From Bacteroidota bacterium (GTDB lineage: Bacteria > Bacteroidota > Bacteroidia > CAILMK01 > JAAYUY01), in assembly GCA_016776505.1 (NCBI GenBank), contig JADHTG010000020.1, positions 1 through 45,228 on the forward strand: DNA of 45,228 nt. Reading direction: 5' to 3'. A model generated the notes under the pieces. That model did not search any database. It was given only the letters and a program-made list of their open reading frames with translations, and was not told the DNA's origin. Position numbers and translations under genes: made by a program. This document shows positions 19,152-27,783 of this stretch, piece after piece. Within the stretch, counting starts at the first letter, position 1. Each line of letters begins with the position of its first letter.

Positions 19152-19928
19152 ATGACTCAGTATACCCCGGGCCGATTTCAGATATTACCACCGATTGTCA
19201 AAAATCTTTTGATCATCAATGTTATTTTTTTCGTTGCTACATTCCTTGCACAGAGATTTAACCTGGATTTAAACGATAAACTCGGGCTTCATTATTTTGG
19301 AAGTCAAAAATTCCAGCCTTTTCAAATCATTACCTACATGTTTATGCATGGGGGATTTGGGCATATTTTCTTCAATATGTTTGCCTTATGGATGTTTGGT
19401 TATGCCATTGAGAATTACATGGGTCCGAAGCGCTTTTTAATCTATTATTTAACAACAGGAATTGGAGCTGCCATTTTGCACTACGGAGTTTTTTACCTGG
19501 AAATCAGACCCCTTCTGGATCCTATCAATCAATACCTGTCAGATCCTGAAAATGTAGATAAACAGCATCGCCTGATAAATGTTTTAAATCCCATAGTAAG
19601 TCAACCCATTTCTATCAATGATTTGAACTATGATTTGATAGAAACCTTTAAAATTGATTTCTTAAACCGGCCTGTTGTAGTTGGTGCATCCGGAGCTGTA
19701 TTTGGAATTTTGCTGGCCTTTGGAATGATGTTCCCGAACTCTATTATATACCTTTATTTTGCTATTCCTGTTAAAGCTAAGTATTTTGTTATTATTTATG
19801 GTCTTCTGGAGCTCTGGCTTGGTTTTTCCAATCGAGGCGGCAGCAACATTGCTCACTTTGCTCATATTGGTGGAATGATATTTGGTTTTATACTGCTTAA
19901 ATATTGGAATATCAAAAGACTAAACTGA
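19152..19928 (+). CDS. Rhomboid family intramembrane serine protease
   Basis: A 258-residue polytopic membrane protein with about six transmembrane segments. It has HIFFNMFALWMFG in the second helix, VGASGAVFG with catalytic Ser180, and HFAHIGGMIFGF with catalytic His238. Together these form the Ser-His dyad of rhomboid proteases, which cut transmembrane helices within the bilayer. Residues about 117-176 form a long insertion between helices that is polar and likely extramembrane, a feature of many Bacteroidota rhomboids. The substrate is unknown. It lies 40 bp ahead of the NtrC-like regulator on the same strand, so the two may share a transcript. Confidence 0.93.
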   Translation: MTQYTPGRFQILPPIVKNLLIINVIFFVATFLAQRFNLDLNDKLGLHYFGSQKFQPFQIITYMFMHGGFGHIFFNMFALWMFGYAIENYMGPKRFLIYYLTTGIGAAILHYGVFYLEIRPLLDPINQYLSDPENVDKQHRLINVLNPIVSQPISINDLNYDLIETFKIDFLNRPVVVGASGAVFGILLAFGMMFPNSIIYLYFAIPVKAKYFVIIYGLLELWLGFSNRGGSNIAHFAHIGGMIFGFILLKYWNIKRLN

Positions 19929-19968
19929 GTTCGCACAAACCTTAATTTCATTGATTTAATTTAAAAAG

Positions 19969-21327
19969 ATGCCTGAGATCCTTATTGTGGATGACGAAAA
20001 AGTCATCAGAGAAACCCTGAAAGATATACTTGAATACGAGAAATTTAAAATCGAAGAAGCTGCAGATGGTATTCAGGCTGTTGAGAAGATCAAAAAGAAG
20101 AAATACGATGTAGTGCTTTGCGACATCAAGATGCCAAAAATGGATGGCATTGAAGTGCTGGAAAAATCGATGACCATTAATCCAGATGTTCCCTTTATCA
20201 TGATTTCAGGACATGGAACAGTTGAAAATGCTATGGAAGCAACCCGAAAAGGAGCATTTGCTTTTATTTCAAAACCACCTGATTTAAACCAGCTTTTGCT
20301 TCACATTCGAAACGCCATCGACAGGACTGACCTGGTACAGGAAACAAAAGCGCTAAAGCGTAAAATCAGCAAGACCCACGATATTATAGGAGAATCAAAA
20401 TCCATAGTGGATATCAGGGAAACTATTGATAAAGTGGCTGAAACGGAAGCGCGTATCCTGATTACAGGAAAAAATGGTACTGGCAAAGAATTGGTAGCAC
20501 GATGGATACATGAAAAAAGCAACCGCAGTAATGGTGCTTTGGTTGAAGTGAATTGTGCTGCCATCCCTTCTGAATTGATTGAAAGCGAATTATTTGGTCA
20601 TGAAAAAGGTTCCTTTACTTCAGCTCATAAACAACGAATCGGGAAATTTGAACAGGCAAACGATGGCACGCTATTTCTTGATGAAATTGGAGATATGAGT
20701 CTCTCAGCGCAAGCAAAAGTACTTCGTGCACTGCAGGAAAAAGTAATTGTCAGGGTAGGTGGAGAAAAGCATATCACCGTAAATCCACGGGTAATTGCTG
20801 CTACCAACAAGGATTTGCTGAAAGAAATCGAAAAAGGTAATTTCAGGGAAGACCTCTACCATCGTATCAGTGTTATCGTGATGCGCGTTCCTTCTTTAAA
20901 TGAAAGAGATGATGATATCAGCTTGCTGGCTGAACGATTCATCACTGAAATTTGCCAGGAGCATGGATTGCCTTCGAAATCTTTTCTTGATGAGGCATTG
21001 GAGGAACTTAAAAAAATTACCTGGACAGGAAATGTCAGGGAACTCCACAATGCCGTTGAACGAATGGCGATACTTTGCGACAAAGAAATAACAGCTGAAG
21101 ATGTGAGGCACTATGGCAAACCCATTCCAAAACATGATATTTCAAAGGAACTTGATATCAGGCAGTTTAAGAAAATGGAAGAATTCAAAGACCAGGCTGA
21201 AATGATATTTCTAAAGGAAAAACTTAAACTTTACAATTGGGACATTGAAAAAACCTCAAATGAAATTGGCATAAGTGTAAAAAACACAAATAACCTGATC
21301 GATAAATACAATATTCAAAAAAATTAA
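19969..21327 (+). CDS. NtrC-family sigma-54-dependent response regulator
   Basis: A 452-residue regulator. The receiver domain (1-120) has Asp8/Asp9, phospho-acceptor Asp52 in CDIKMPKMDG and Lys101. The AAA+ domain has Walker A GKNGTGKE (166-173), GHEKGSFTSAH (209-219) where GAFTGA is expected, Walker B GTLFLDEIGD (232-241) and the arginine-finger region FREDLYHRI. The C-terminal region ends LGISVK-like (EIGISVKNTNN), a divergent Fis-type helix-turn-helix. It would open sigma-54 promoters after phosphorylation. The GAFTGA loop reads GSFTSA, and the recognition helix lacks the usual LYRKM pattern. No histidine kinase is adjacent. It is followed 6 bp later by the LOG-family gene. Confidence 0.92.
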   Translation: MPEILIVDDEKVIRETLKDILEYEKFKIEEAADGIQAVEKIKKKKYDVVLCDIKMPKMDGIEVLEKSMTINPDVPFIMISGHGTVENAMEATRKGAFAFISKPPDLNQLLLHIRNAIDRTDLVQETKALKRKISKTHDIIGESKSIVDIRETIDKVAETEARILITGKNGTGKELVARWIHEKSNRSNGALVEVNCAAIPSELIESELFGHEKGSFTSAHKQRIGKFEQANDGTLFLDEIGDMSLSAQAKVLRALQEKVIVRVGGEKHITVNPRVIAATNKDLLKEIEKGNFREDLYHRISVIVMRVPSLNERDDDISLLAERFITEICQEHGLPSKSFLDEALEELKKITWTGNVRELHNAVERMAILCDKEITAEDVRHYGKPIPKHDISKELDIRQFKKMEEFKDQAEMIFLKEKLKLYNWDIEKTSNEIGISVKNTNNLIDKYNIQKN

Positions 21328-21333
21328 ACATAC

Positions 21334-22026
21334 ATGAACTCTCAGCATATACTTGGCATTAAAACCTGGACGGAAATTGAAGCAGAATCATCCTGGTCCT
21401 TATTCAAAATAATGGGTGAATTTGTAAAAGGCTATGAAATCCTGAATCGCATTGGTCCGTGTGTTTCTATTTTCGGATCTGCACGAACCAAACCCGATAA
21501 TGATTACTATAAATATGCTGCGGAGATAGCAAAACGACTTACAGGCATGGGATTTGGAATTATAACTGGAGGAGGTCCTGGCATTATGGAAGCAGCCAAT
21601 AAAGGGGCCCAGGATGGTGGCGGAAAATCAGTTGGATTAAATATTATTTTGCCCCATGAACAGGACTATAATCCTTATATTGATACGGATAAACTCATCA
21701 ATTTCGATTACTTTTTCGTGCGCAAGGTGATGTTTGTAAAATATGCGCAGGGCTTTGTGGTTATGCCGGGAGGTTTTGGAACCATGGACGAGTTCTTTGA
21801 AGCGATTACACTAATTCAAACCCATAAAATAGTGACTTTCCCGGTTGTATTATTTGGTTCGGAATATTGGTCTGGTTTAATCGACTGGTTTAAAAAAACC
21901 ATGCTTCCGGAAGAAAATATTTCACCAGAAGACATGAATATTTTTCAGATTGTAAATACTGTAGATGAGGCTGTTAAAGTAATTGATGACTTTTATACCA
22001 AATTTCAGCTGCGTCCGAATTTTTAA
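21334..22026 (+). CDS. LOG-family protein (cytokinin riboside 5'-monophosphate phosphoribohydrolase-like)
   Basis: A 230-residue Rossmann-like protein with the TIGR00730/LOG signature: VSIFGSART near the front, GFGIITGGGPGIMEAANKGA, and PGGFGTMDEFFEAITLIQT at about residues 144-162. The PGGxGTxxE motif forms the active site. Family members release adenine-type bases from nucleoside 5'-monophosphates and are often misnamed lysine decarboxylases. The physiological substrate here is not known. It starts 6 bp after the response regulator stop, so it is co-transcribed with it. Its stop overlaps the convergent nadB stop by 4 bp. Confidence 0.9.
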   Translation: MNSQHILGIKTWTEIEAESSWSLFKIMGEFVKGYEILNRIGPCVSIFGSARTKPDNDYYKYAAEIAKRLTGMGFGIITGGGPGIMEAANKGAQDGGGKSVGLNIILPHEQDYNPYIDTDKLINFDYFFVRKVMFVKYAQGFVVMPGGFGTMDEFFEAITLIQTHKIVTFPVVLFGSEYWSGLIDWFKKTMLPEENISPEDMNIFQIVNTVDEAVKVIDDFYTKFQLRPNF

Positions 22027-23612
22027 TTTTTTCCGATATCCAGGTCCTGGTTGTAATGCAATCCTTTATTTTCAACTCTTCGCATGGCTGCCCTTGTCAC
22101 TAAATAGGCTACGCTAATAAGATTTCTTAGCTCACATAACTGCGGGGATAATTGTACCTGGTTGTAAAGATCTTCCGTTTCCTCATACAATAATTGAACA
22201 CGTTTCATGGCTTCCTCGAGGCGTTTTTTCGTACGCACAATACTCACATAATCGCTCATCAAGAGTTGCAGTTCTTTTAATTTATGTGTGATTAATACTC
22301 CTTCCCGGGGTTGCATGGTCCCTTCAGCATTCCAGTCCGGAATGTTATTTTTGAATTCCAGCAATTCAATGCGTTTCACTGTATCCAAATAGCAATTGTG
22401 CGCAAAAACCAATGCTTCCAAAAGAGAATTTGATGCCAGCCTGTTTGCACCATGAAGCCCGGTGGAAGCTACCTCACCAATAGCATACAGGTTTTGAATA
22501 GTCGTTGCTGCATTCACATCAGTATTGATTCCTCCACAAGCATAATGACAGGTAGGAACTACAGGGATCATCTGCCTTGACGGATTAATTCCAATAGCCA
22601 TGCATTTTTCATAAATTTGAGGAAACCTTTCTGAAAAATCACTTTCTGGAATATCCCGGCAGTCAAGGCAAACAAAATCATCACCACTTTTTTTCAATTC
22701 TGAATCAATGGCTCTTGCTACAATATCTCGCGGTGCTAATGACTCCCTTTCATCATAATTTTGCATAAATGCTTCTCCAGCCTTGGTTTTCAAGATCCCA
22801 CCAAAACCGCGAACAGCTTCTGAAATAAGGAATGAAGGTCTCACACCCGGGTTATATAATCCGGTTGGATGAAATTGAATAAACTCCATATTCTCAATTA
22901 ATGCACCAGCACGATAAGCCATGGCAATTCCATCACCTGTGGCAATTTTAGGATTGGTGGTATTGTAATAAACCTGTCCGATTCCCCCTGTTGCCAGCAC
23001 CACTATTTTTGATAGCATTTTTGTAATCTGCCTGTTTTTTTGATTCATTACATATAAGCCATAGCATTCAATATCCTTGCTTCTTTTAGGCAAATCCTGC
23101 CCCAGGTGATGCTGGGTTAGCAGATCAATAGAAAAGTGATGATTTAAAAGTGTGATATTGCTGTATTTTCTGACTTGCTTTAAAAGTTTTTGTTCAATTT
23201 CTAAACCGGTAATATCCTTATGATGTAAAACTCTGTTGGCAGAATGCCCCCCTTCCTTTCCCAGGTCAAATTCACCCGTATTCTTGGTATCGAATTGCGT
23301 TCCCCACCGGATGATTTCATGTATACGGGCAGGACCATCTTTTATCACCATTTCAACTATTTCAGGATTTGACAAATCATCGCCAGCTGCCATGGTATCT
23401 TTCATGTGTTTTTCGTAAGAATCCTGGAAGAAATCAGTCACTACTGCAACACCTCCCTGAGCATATTTCGTATTTGTTTCATCCTCTTCTCCCTTTGTTA
23501 AAATACAAATTTTGAAATCGGGATGATGCTCCTTAAAATATTCTGAAACCCTTAATGAATAAGACAGGCCAGCAATTCCGGACCCCACTACAACTACATC
23601 ATAATACTGCAT
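22023..23612 (-). CDS. nadB: L-aspartate oxidase NadB
   Basis: A 529-residue FAD flavoprotein that oxidises L-aspartate to iminoaspartate, the first step of de novo NAD synthesis. Seen: the dinucleotide-binding VVVVGSGIAGLSYS at residues 6-19, KYAQGGVAVV, EGGHSANRVLHHKD, IQFHPTG, SEAVRGFGG, and HGANRLASNSLLEALVF near the end of the FAD domain, then a helical C-terminal region. It resembles fumarate reductase flavoproteins, but the length, the succinate dehydrogenase-like context being absent and nadA next door settle it as NadB. It follows nadA on the minus strand after 167 bp. Confidence 0.96.
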   Translation of the reverse strand: MQYYDVVVVGSGIAGLSYSLRVSEYFKEHHPDFKICILTKGEEDETNTKYAQGGVAVVTDFFQDSYEKHMKDTMAAGDDLSNPEIVEMVIKDGPARIHEIIRWGTQFDTKNTGEFDLGKEGGHSANRVLHHKDITGLEIEQKLLKQVRKYSNITLLNHHFSIDLLTQHHLGQDLPKRSKDIECYGLYVMNQKNRQITKMLSKIVVLATGGIGQVYYNTTNPKIATGDGIAMAYRAGALIENMEFIQFHPTGLYNPGVRPSFLISEAVRGFGGILKTKAGEAFMQNYDERESLAPRDIVARAIDSELKKSGDDFVCLDCRDIPESDFSERFPQIYEKCMAIGINPSRQMIPVVPTCHYACGGINTDVNAATTIQNLYAIGEVASTGLHGANRLASNSLLEALVFAHNCYLDTVKRIELLEFKNNIPDWNAEGTMQPREGVLITHKLKELQLLMSDYVSIVRTKKRLEEAMKRVQLLYEETEDLYNQVQLSPQLCELRNLISVAYLVTRAAMRRVENKGLHYNQDLDIGKN

Positions 23613-23779
23613 GAATAAGGTTTTATTCGAATGAAAGATTTTAATGAAACAATCGCTATCACTCCAAAAATAAGAGTAAATATCCTATTGGCAGCATTCT
23701 GTCTGCTCAAGTTTTTTCTGGAAATATCAATTGAAAAGAAGATTATTAAATGAAGGATCTATTTTGATACAGAATAATT

Positions 23780-24691
23780 TTAGGACAGCTCAAGCATCCT
23801 TTCAATTGCTATTTTGGCTTTCCTGGCTATTTCTTCCTGGACAAATATTTCGTATTCCAATTTTTTTAGTGCCCGTTCAACTAGAAACAAATTAGTCATT
23901 TTCATATAGGAGCAAATGTTACAAAAAGAATGGAAAGTCTTACCTGGGACATCATCTCTAAGCTTTTGGGCCATGCCACATTCAGTTACCATAATAAACT
24001 CTTTGGCTTTCGATTCACGGGCAGCCTTGATCATTCCGCTGGTTCCACGCACATGGTCTGAAATAGCCAGCACATCAGGGGGAGATTCCGGGTGCGCAAT
24101 GACCTCCGCCATCGGATAACGCTTTTTGAAATCAGTCAGCATTTCCCCATCCAATGCATTGTGAATATAACAATAGGCTTCGTAAGGAATTATTTTTTTC
24201 TTTGTTTTTGTCTGAAGGTATGCAGCCATATTTTTATCCGGAAGGAAAATGATCTCATCATTGGGCAGGGATTCCACCATTTTTATTGCATTGGATGAAG
24301 TGCAAATAATATCACTCAATGCTTTTACATCCGCATTGGTATTGATATAACAAACTACACCAGCATTTGGATATTCCTCTTTTAATTTTATCAATCCCGG
24401 AACATCCGACATATCAGCCATCGAACAACCTGCTTCCAGGTTAGGAAGAATAACACGCTTGGTTGGATTTAATATTTTAGCCGTTTCTGCCATAAATTTC
24501 ACACCACAAAAAATGATTATGTCCTCTTCAACTTCCATGGCTTTGCGTGAAAGCTCCAGTGAATCACCAATAAAATCACCTATTTCATAAATCTCAGGAT
24601 CCTGGTAATTATGCACAAGGATGATGGCGTTATTCATTTTCTTGAGCTCCCGAATTCTTCCAATTAAAGTCTTTTTTTCTGTGCCTTCCAT
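23780..24691 (-). CDS. nadA: Quinolinate synthase NadA
   Basis: A 303-residue [4Fe-4S] enzyme that condenses iminoaspartate with dihydroxyacetone phosphate to quinolinate. Predicted cluster ligands are Cys89 (EAGCSMADM), Cys174 (YEAYCYIHN) and Cys260 (NICSYMKM), with spacing that matches the Thermotoga enzyme. HNYQDPEIYEIGDFIGDS is the substrate-binding N-terminus. The product of NadB is unstable and is handed on quickly, so the nadA-nadB pair makes sense as one unit. nadC is not in the window. A TATCTTTG box at 24735-24742 precedes it; fprA diverges on the other side. Confidence 0.96.
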   Translation of the reverse strand: MEGTEKKTLIGRIRELKKMNNAIILVHNYQDPEIYEIGDFIGDSLELSRKAMEVEEDIIIFCGVKFMAETAKILNPTKRVILPNLEAGCSMADMSDVPGLIKLKEEYPNAGVVCYINTNADVKALSDIICTSSNAIKMVESLPNDEIIFLPDKNMAAYLQTKTKKKIIPYEAYCYIHNALDGEMLTDFKKRYPMAEVIAHPESPPDVLAISDHVRGTSGMIKAARESKAKEFIMVTECGMAQKLRDDVPGKTFHSFCNICSYMKMTNLFLVERALKKLEYEIFVQEEIARKAKIAIERMLELS

Positions 24692-24734
24692 TTAGTAGAT
24701 TATCAATTTGAATACGTTAAATCAAAATTAAATA

Positions 24735-24742
24735 CAAAGATA
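24735..24742 (-). promoter_or_regulatory. -7 promoter element of nadA-nadB
   Basis: TATCTTTG on the minus strand, a TAnnTTTG match, ends about 43 nt before the nadA ATG. Confidence 0.35.
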
Positions 24743-24783
24743 AGAGATGATTGGATTTGATTCACTCTATTTAAAAAAATCAA

Positions 24784-24812
24784 TTGCCCGTCTAATTGTT
24801 TTAATAAATTTG
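24784..24812 (+). promoter_or_regulatory. Promoter of the flavodiiron gene
   Basis: TTG (24784-24786), 18 bases, then TAAATTTG (24805-24812): a full Bacteroidota sigma-A promoter. The start codon follows about 35 nt after the box. Confidence 0.55.
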
Positions 24813-24847
24813 CTCTTTCAGAATTTTTACTTTTTATACCAGATTAA

Positions 24848-26053
24848 ATGACTTCAGAAATGATTTTAGATGTTACAAAAGATGTTAAATGGATAGGTAA
24901 TTTAGATCCAGATATAAGGGTTTTTGACATTATGATGGATACCAAATTTGGAACTACTTATAATTCCTATTTCATCAATGCTGAGAAAAAAACGATCATT
25001 GACACATCTAAGGAAGGATTTCAAGCGGAATATCTTGAAAAAATAAAAAGGATTACTGATCCTGCAGAAATCGAATATATCATTCTCAACCACACTGAGC
25101 CCGATCATTCGGCCTGCCTGAAATACTTGCTGGATTTTGCACCTAACGCCACTGTAGTGGCAAGTGGAAATGGATTGAAATTTTTGCCAGATATTATTGG
25201 CCGGGAATTCAAATCTATTCGGGCAAAAGATGGAGGAAAACTGGACCTGGGAAATAAGACATTGCATTTTATAGCCGCACCAAACCTTCACTGGCCTGAT
25301 TCTATTTTCACTTATCTCGCAGAAGACCAACTCTTGTTTAGCTGTGATTCCTTTGGCTGCCATTTTTGCGATGAACGGATGTTTGATGATGAGGCAGACA
25401 ATTTTGATGAAGCTTTCAAGTATTATTTTGATATGATTCTTAAGCCATTCAGCAAATTTATGCTAAAGGCTATTGATAAAATTCAAGACTATGAGATTCA
25501 AATGATTTGTCCCGGACATGGCCCCATACTTCGGTCAAACTGGAAAAAATATGTCCATATTTCAGCAGAGTATGCCAGGCAGGAAATTGAAAACAGGGAA
25601 TCAAACGGAATTCAAGTATTTATTCCTTATGTATCAGCATACGGTTTTACACGACAAATGGCTGAAAGCATAGCTGAAGGAATAGCCGAAACCGGAAATA
25701 TTCAAACGGAAATTTGTGATATTCAGGATAAGGATTTTCACTTCCTGAATCATAAAATAGCTGGCTCAAATGCATTGGTGGTTGGCTCTCCTACTTTTAA
25801 CCAAAACATATTGCCACAGCTTTACCACTTATTTGCGTCTATAAATCCTATACGGGACCGGGGAAAAGCATTTGCTGCATTTGGCTCCTTTGGCTGGAGC
25901 GGTGAAGGTGTTGGAATTATTGAGAATGCCTTAAGTACACTCAGATTATCTAAAATACTGGACGGCTTGAAAATAAAATTTTCTCCAGATACATCTTCAG
26001 ATGATTTGAAAGAATATGGAAGAAAGTTTGGAGAGCTTTTGATGAATAAATAA
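24848..26053 (+). CDS. fprA: Flavodiiron protein (FprA-type oxygen/NO reductase)
   Basis: A 401-residue two-domain protein. The N-terminal metallo-beta-lactamase-like domain carries a full diiron ligand set: His82, Glu84 and Asp86 (HTEPDH), His148 (LHWPDS), Asp167 (SCDSFG) and His224 (PGHGP). The C-terminal flavodoxin domain (about 253-395) begins VFIPYVSAYGFTRQMAESIA and binds FMN. Flavodiiron proteins reduce O2 to water or NO to N2O in the cytoplasm and protect anaerobes. No fused rubredoxin is present, and no rubredoxin gene is nearby. The start is ATG at 24848; an alternative ATG four codons on is possible. Own promoter upstream. Confidence 0.95.
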   Translation: MTSEMILDVTKDVKWIGNLDPDIRVFDIMMDTKFGTTYNSYFINAEKKTIIDTSKEGFQAEYLEKIKRITDPAEIEYIILNHTEPDHSACLKYLLDFAPNATVVASGNGLKFLPDIIGREFKSIRAKDGGKLDLGNKTLHFIAAPNLHWPDSIFTYLAEDQLLFSCDSFGCHFCDERMFDDEADNFDEAFKYYFDMILKPFSKFMLKAIDKIQDYEIQMICPGHGPILRSNWKKYVHISAEYARQEIENRESNGIQVFIPYVSAYGFTRQMAESIAEGIAETGNIQTEICDIQDKDFHFLNHKIAGSNALVVGSPTFNQNILPQLYHLFASINPIRDRGKAFAAFGSFGWSGEGVGIIENALSTLRLSKILDGLKIKFSPDTSSDDLKEYGRKFGELLMNK

Positions 26054-26388
26054 TTAGTTAAGCCGTTTAAGGGTTAAAGAATGCCTGATATTATTTTAGA
26101 ATTGACTTTCCTATTTATGATATTGTAAAAATTCCTGAAACTTCGTAATTCTTTACTAACTTCTCGAATCTTCATATGATAAAAAAACTAACACGACGAC
26201 GCCCGGAGGTTTTCACGAAGCTACGCGAAGTTAAGTACCTGATTTATTAACATTAATTAACTGAACTTAGGTTACCTACGCATCTTTGAATTTGATCCTT
26301 GGGATTTGGATCTTGGGATTTGGAATTTGTGCCAACAGCATCCCTTCTAGAGAAATTGTCGGTATTCCGTTAGTTGTATCAAAACTGC
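26054..26388. other. Intergenic region between fprA and cysN with short tandem repeats
   Basis: This 335-bp gap lies downstream of both flanking genes, which converge. It holds a two-copy 14-bp repeat (listed separately). I see no coding frame, tRNA or clear terminator hairpin in the rest. Confidence 0.6.
26291..26328. repeat. 14-bp tandem repeat
   Basis: TTGGGATTTGGA occurs at 26299-26310 and again at 26313-26324, preceded by a related TTTGATCC segment, giving a 14-bp period over about 38 bp. Similar GGGATTTGGA strings are common filler in Bacteroidota intergenic DNA. Confidence 0.6.
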
Positions 26389-27630
26389 TTATAATATCAT
26401 TCCTGCCGCAACCGTATAATTGTTTTTTTCATCAATCAGGATGACACTGCCTGTTATTTTATTCTTTTTATAGGTGTCAAAAATTAATGGAGAAGATGTC
26501 CGCAAATGAACTCTGCCAATATCGTTTAGTCCAATATGCTTATCATCCTGAATTCGATGAAGGGTATTGATATCCACTTTATACCTGACATCTTTAAGGA
26601 TGGCTTTTACTTCCCTGGTGGTGTGTTTAATGATGAATTTGCTGCCGATAGCTAATGGCGTTTCTGTAAACCAGCAGAGCATAATATCAATATCCTGGTT
26701 CATATTGGGTTGAGAAAATTCCTTCACTATCATATCACCCCTGCTGATATCAATGTCGTTTTCCAGCTGGATGGATGCACTCATGGGAGGAAATACCTGG
26801 TCAACTTCTTTCCCTACATTTTCAATGGATTTAATCCGTGATTTAAAGCCGGAAGGTAAAACAACCACCTCATCTCCTTTCTTGAAAATACCTCCTGCTA
26901 CACGACCTGCATACCCTCTGTAATCATGAAAAGCCTCTTTCATCGGCCGTAGAACATATTGTACAGGAAACCTGCAATTCACTCTTTCGTAATCACTTTC
27001 AACATAAGTATTCTCCAATGCATACAATAAGGTGGGTCCCTGGTACCAGTCCATTTTTTCAGAACGCCTGACTACATTATCCCCCTCTTTGGCGCTAAGT
27101 GGTATAAAACGAATATCCGGGACATCAATTTTTGAAGAAAAGGCTCTGTAATCTTCTTTTATTTTTTGATAAATATCCTGGTTGAAGTCCACCAGATCCA
27201 TTTTATTAATACACACTATCAGGTGCTTTATTCCCAGCAATGCTGAAATGAATGTGTGCCTGCGGGTTTGCTCCAAGACGCCATTTCGGGCATCCACTAA
27301 AATGAGGGACAGGCTCGCATTGGATGCTCCCGTGATCATATTCCTGGTATATTGCACATGCCCGGGAGAATCTGCTAAAATAAATTTTCTTTTGGGAGTT
27401 GCAAAATACCGGTAAGCCACATCAATGGTAATGCCCTGTTCCCGTTCAGACCTTAAGCCATCGGTGAGCAAAGCTAAATTGACAAAGTCCTCGCCTCTTA
27501 CCTTGCTGGTGTGTTCAACTGCTTCCAATTGATCCTTAAAAATCGTTTTGGTATCAAATAACAACCTGCCTATTAAGGTGCTTTTTCCATCATCAACACT
27601 GCCTGCAGTGACAAATCTTAATAAATCCAT
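26389..27630 (-). CDS. cysN: Sulfate adenylyltransferase subunit 1 (GTPase) CysN
   Basis: A 413-residue EF-Tu-like GTPase that activates the CysD ATP sulfurylase. G1 is GSVDDGKST near residue 10, G3 is DSPGHVQYTRNM, and G4 is NKMD. LRSEREQGITIDVAYRYF is the switch I region typical of CysN, followed by two beta-barrel domains. It is the CysN-only form of about 415 residues, without a C-terminal APS kinase fusion, in line with a separate cysC upstream. Last gene of cysC-cysD-cysN on the minus strand. The 153-bp gap to cysD contains a 7-bp tandem repeat. Confidence 0.96.
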   Translation of the reverse strand: MDLLRFVTAGSVDDGKSTLIGRLLFDTKTIFKDQLEAVEHTSKVRGEDFVNLALLTDGLRSEREQGITIDVAYRYFATPKRKFILADSPGHVQYTRNMITGASNASLSLILVDARNGVLEQTRRHTFISALLGIKHLIVCINKMDLVDFNQDIYQKIKEDYRAFSSKIDVPDIRFIPLSAKEGDNVVRRSEKMDWYQGPTLLYALENTYVESDYERVNCRFPVQYVLRPMKEAFHDYRGYAGRVAGGIFKKGDEVVVLPSGFKSRIKSIENVGKEVDQVFPPMSASIQLENDIDISRGDMIVKEFSQPNMNQDIDIMLCWFTETPLAIGSKFIIKHTTREVKAILKDVRYKVDINTLHRIQDDKHIGLNDIGRVHLRTSSPLIFDTYKKNKITGSVILIDEKNNYTVAAGMIL

Positions 27631-27640
27631 ATCAGCTAAG

Positions 27641-27703
27641 TAAAAAGTGAAAAGTAAAAAGTAAAAAGTAAAAAGTGAAAAGTGAAAAGTAAAATTTGAA
27701 AAG
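27641..27703. repeat. Nine-copy 7-bp tandem repeat between cysD and cysN
   Basis: Nine units of 7 bp run without a gap: seven are TAAAAAG or TGAAAAG, the eighth is degenerate (TAAAATT), and the ninth is TGAAAAG. It lies 11 bp upstream of the cysN start codon, inside the leader between cysD and cysN, so its transcript is a CT-rich run just ahead of cysN. Copy-number change could alter spacing or translation. Confidence 0.8.
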
Positions 27704-27783
27704 TAGGGCCGAAAGTATTCTCCACAGGAGTCCTTTTGATCTTCGGATAAAATAATAATTGAATAGGTGCATGTCTGATCCTG

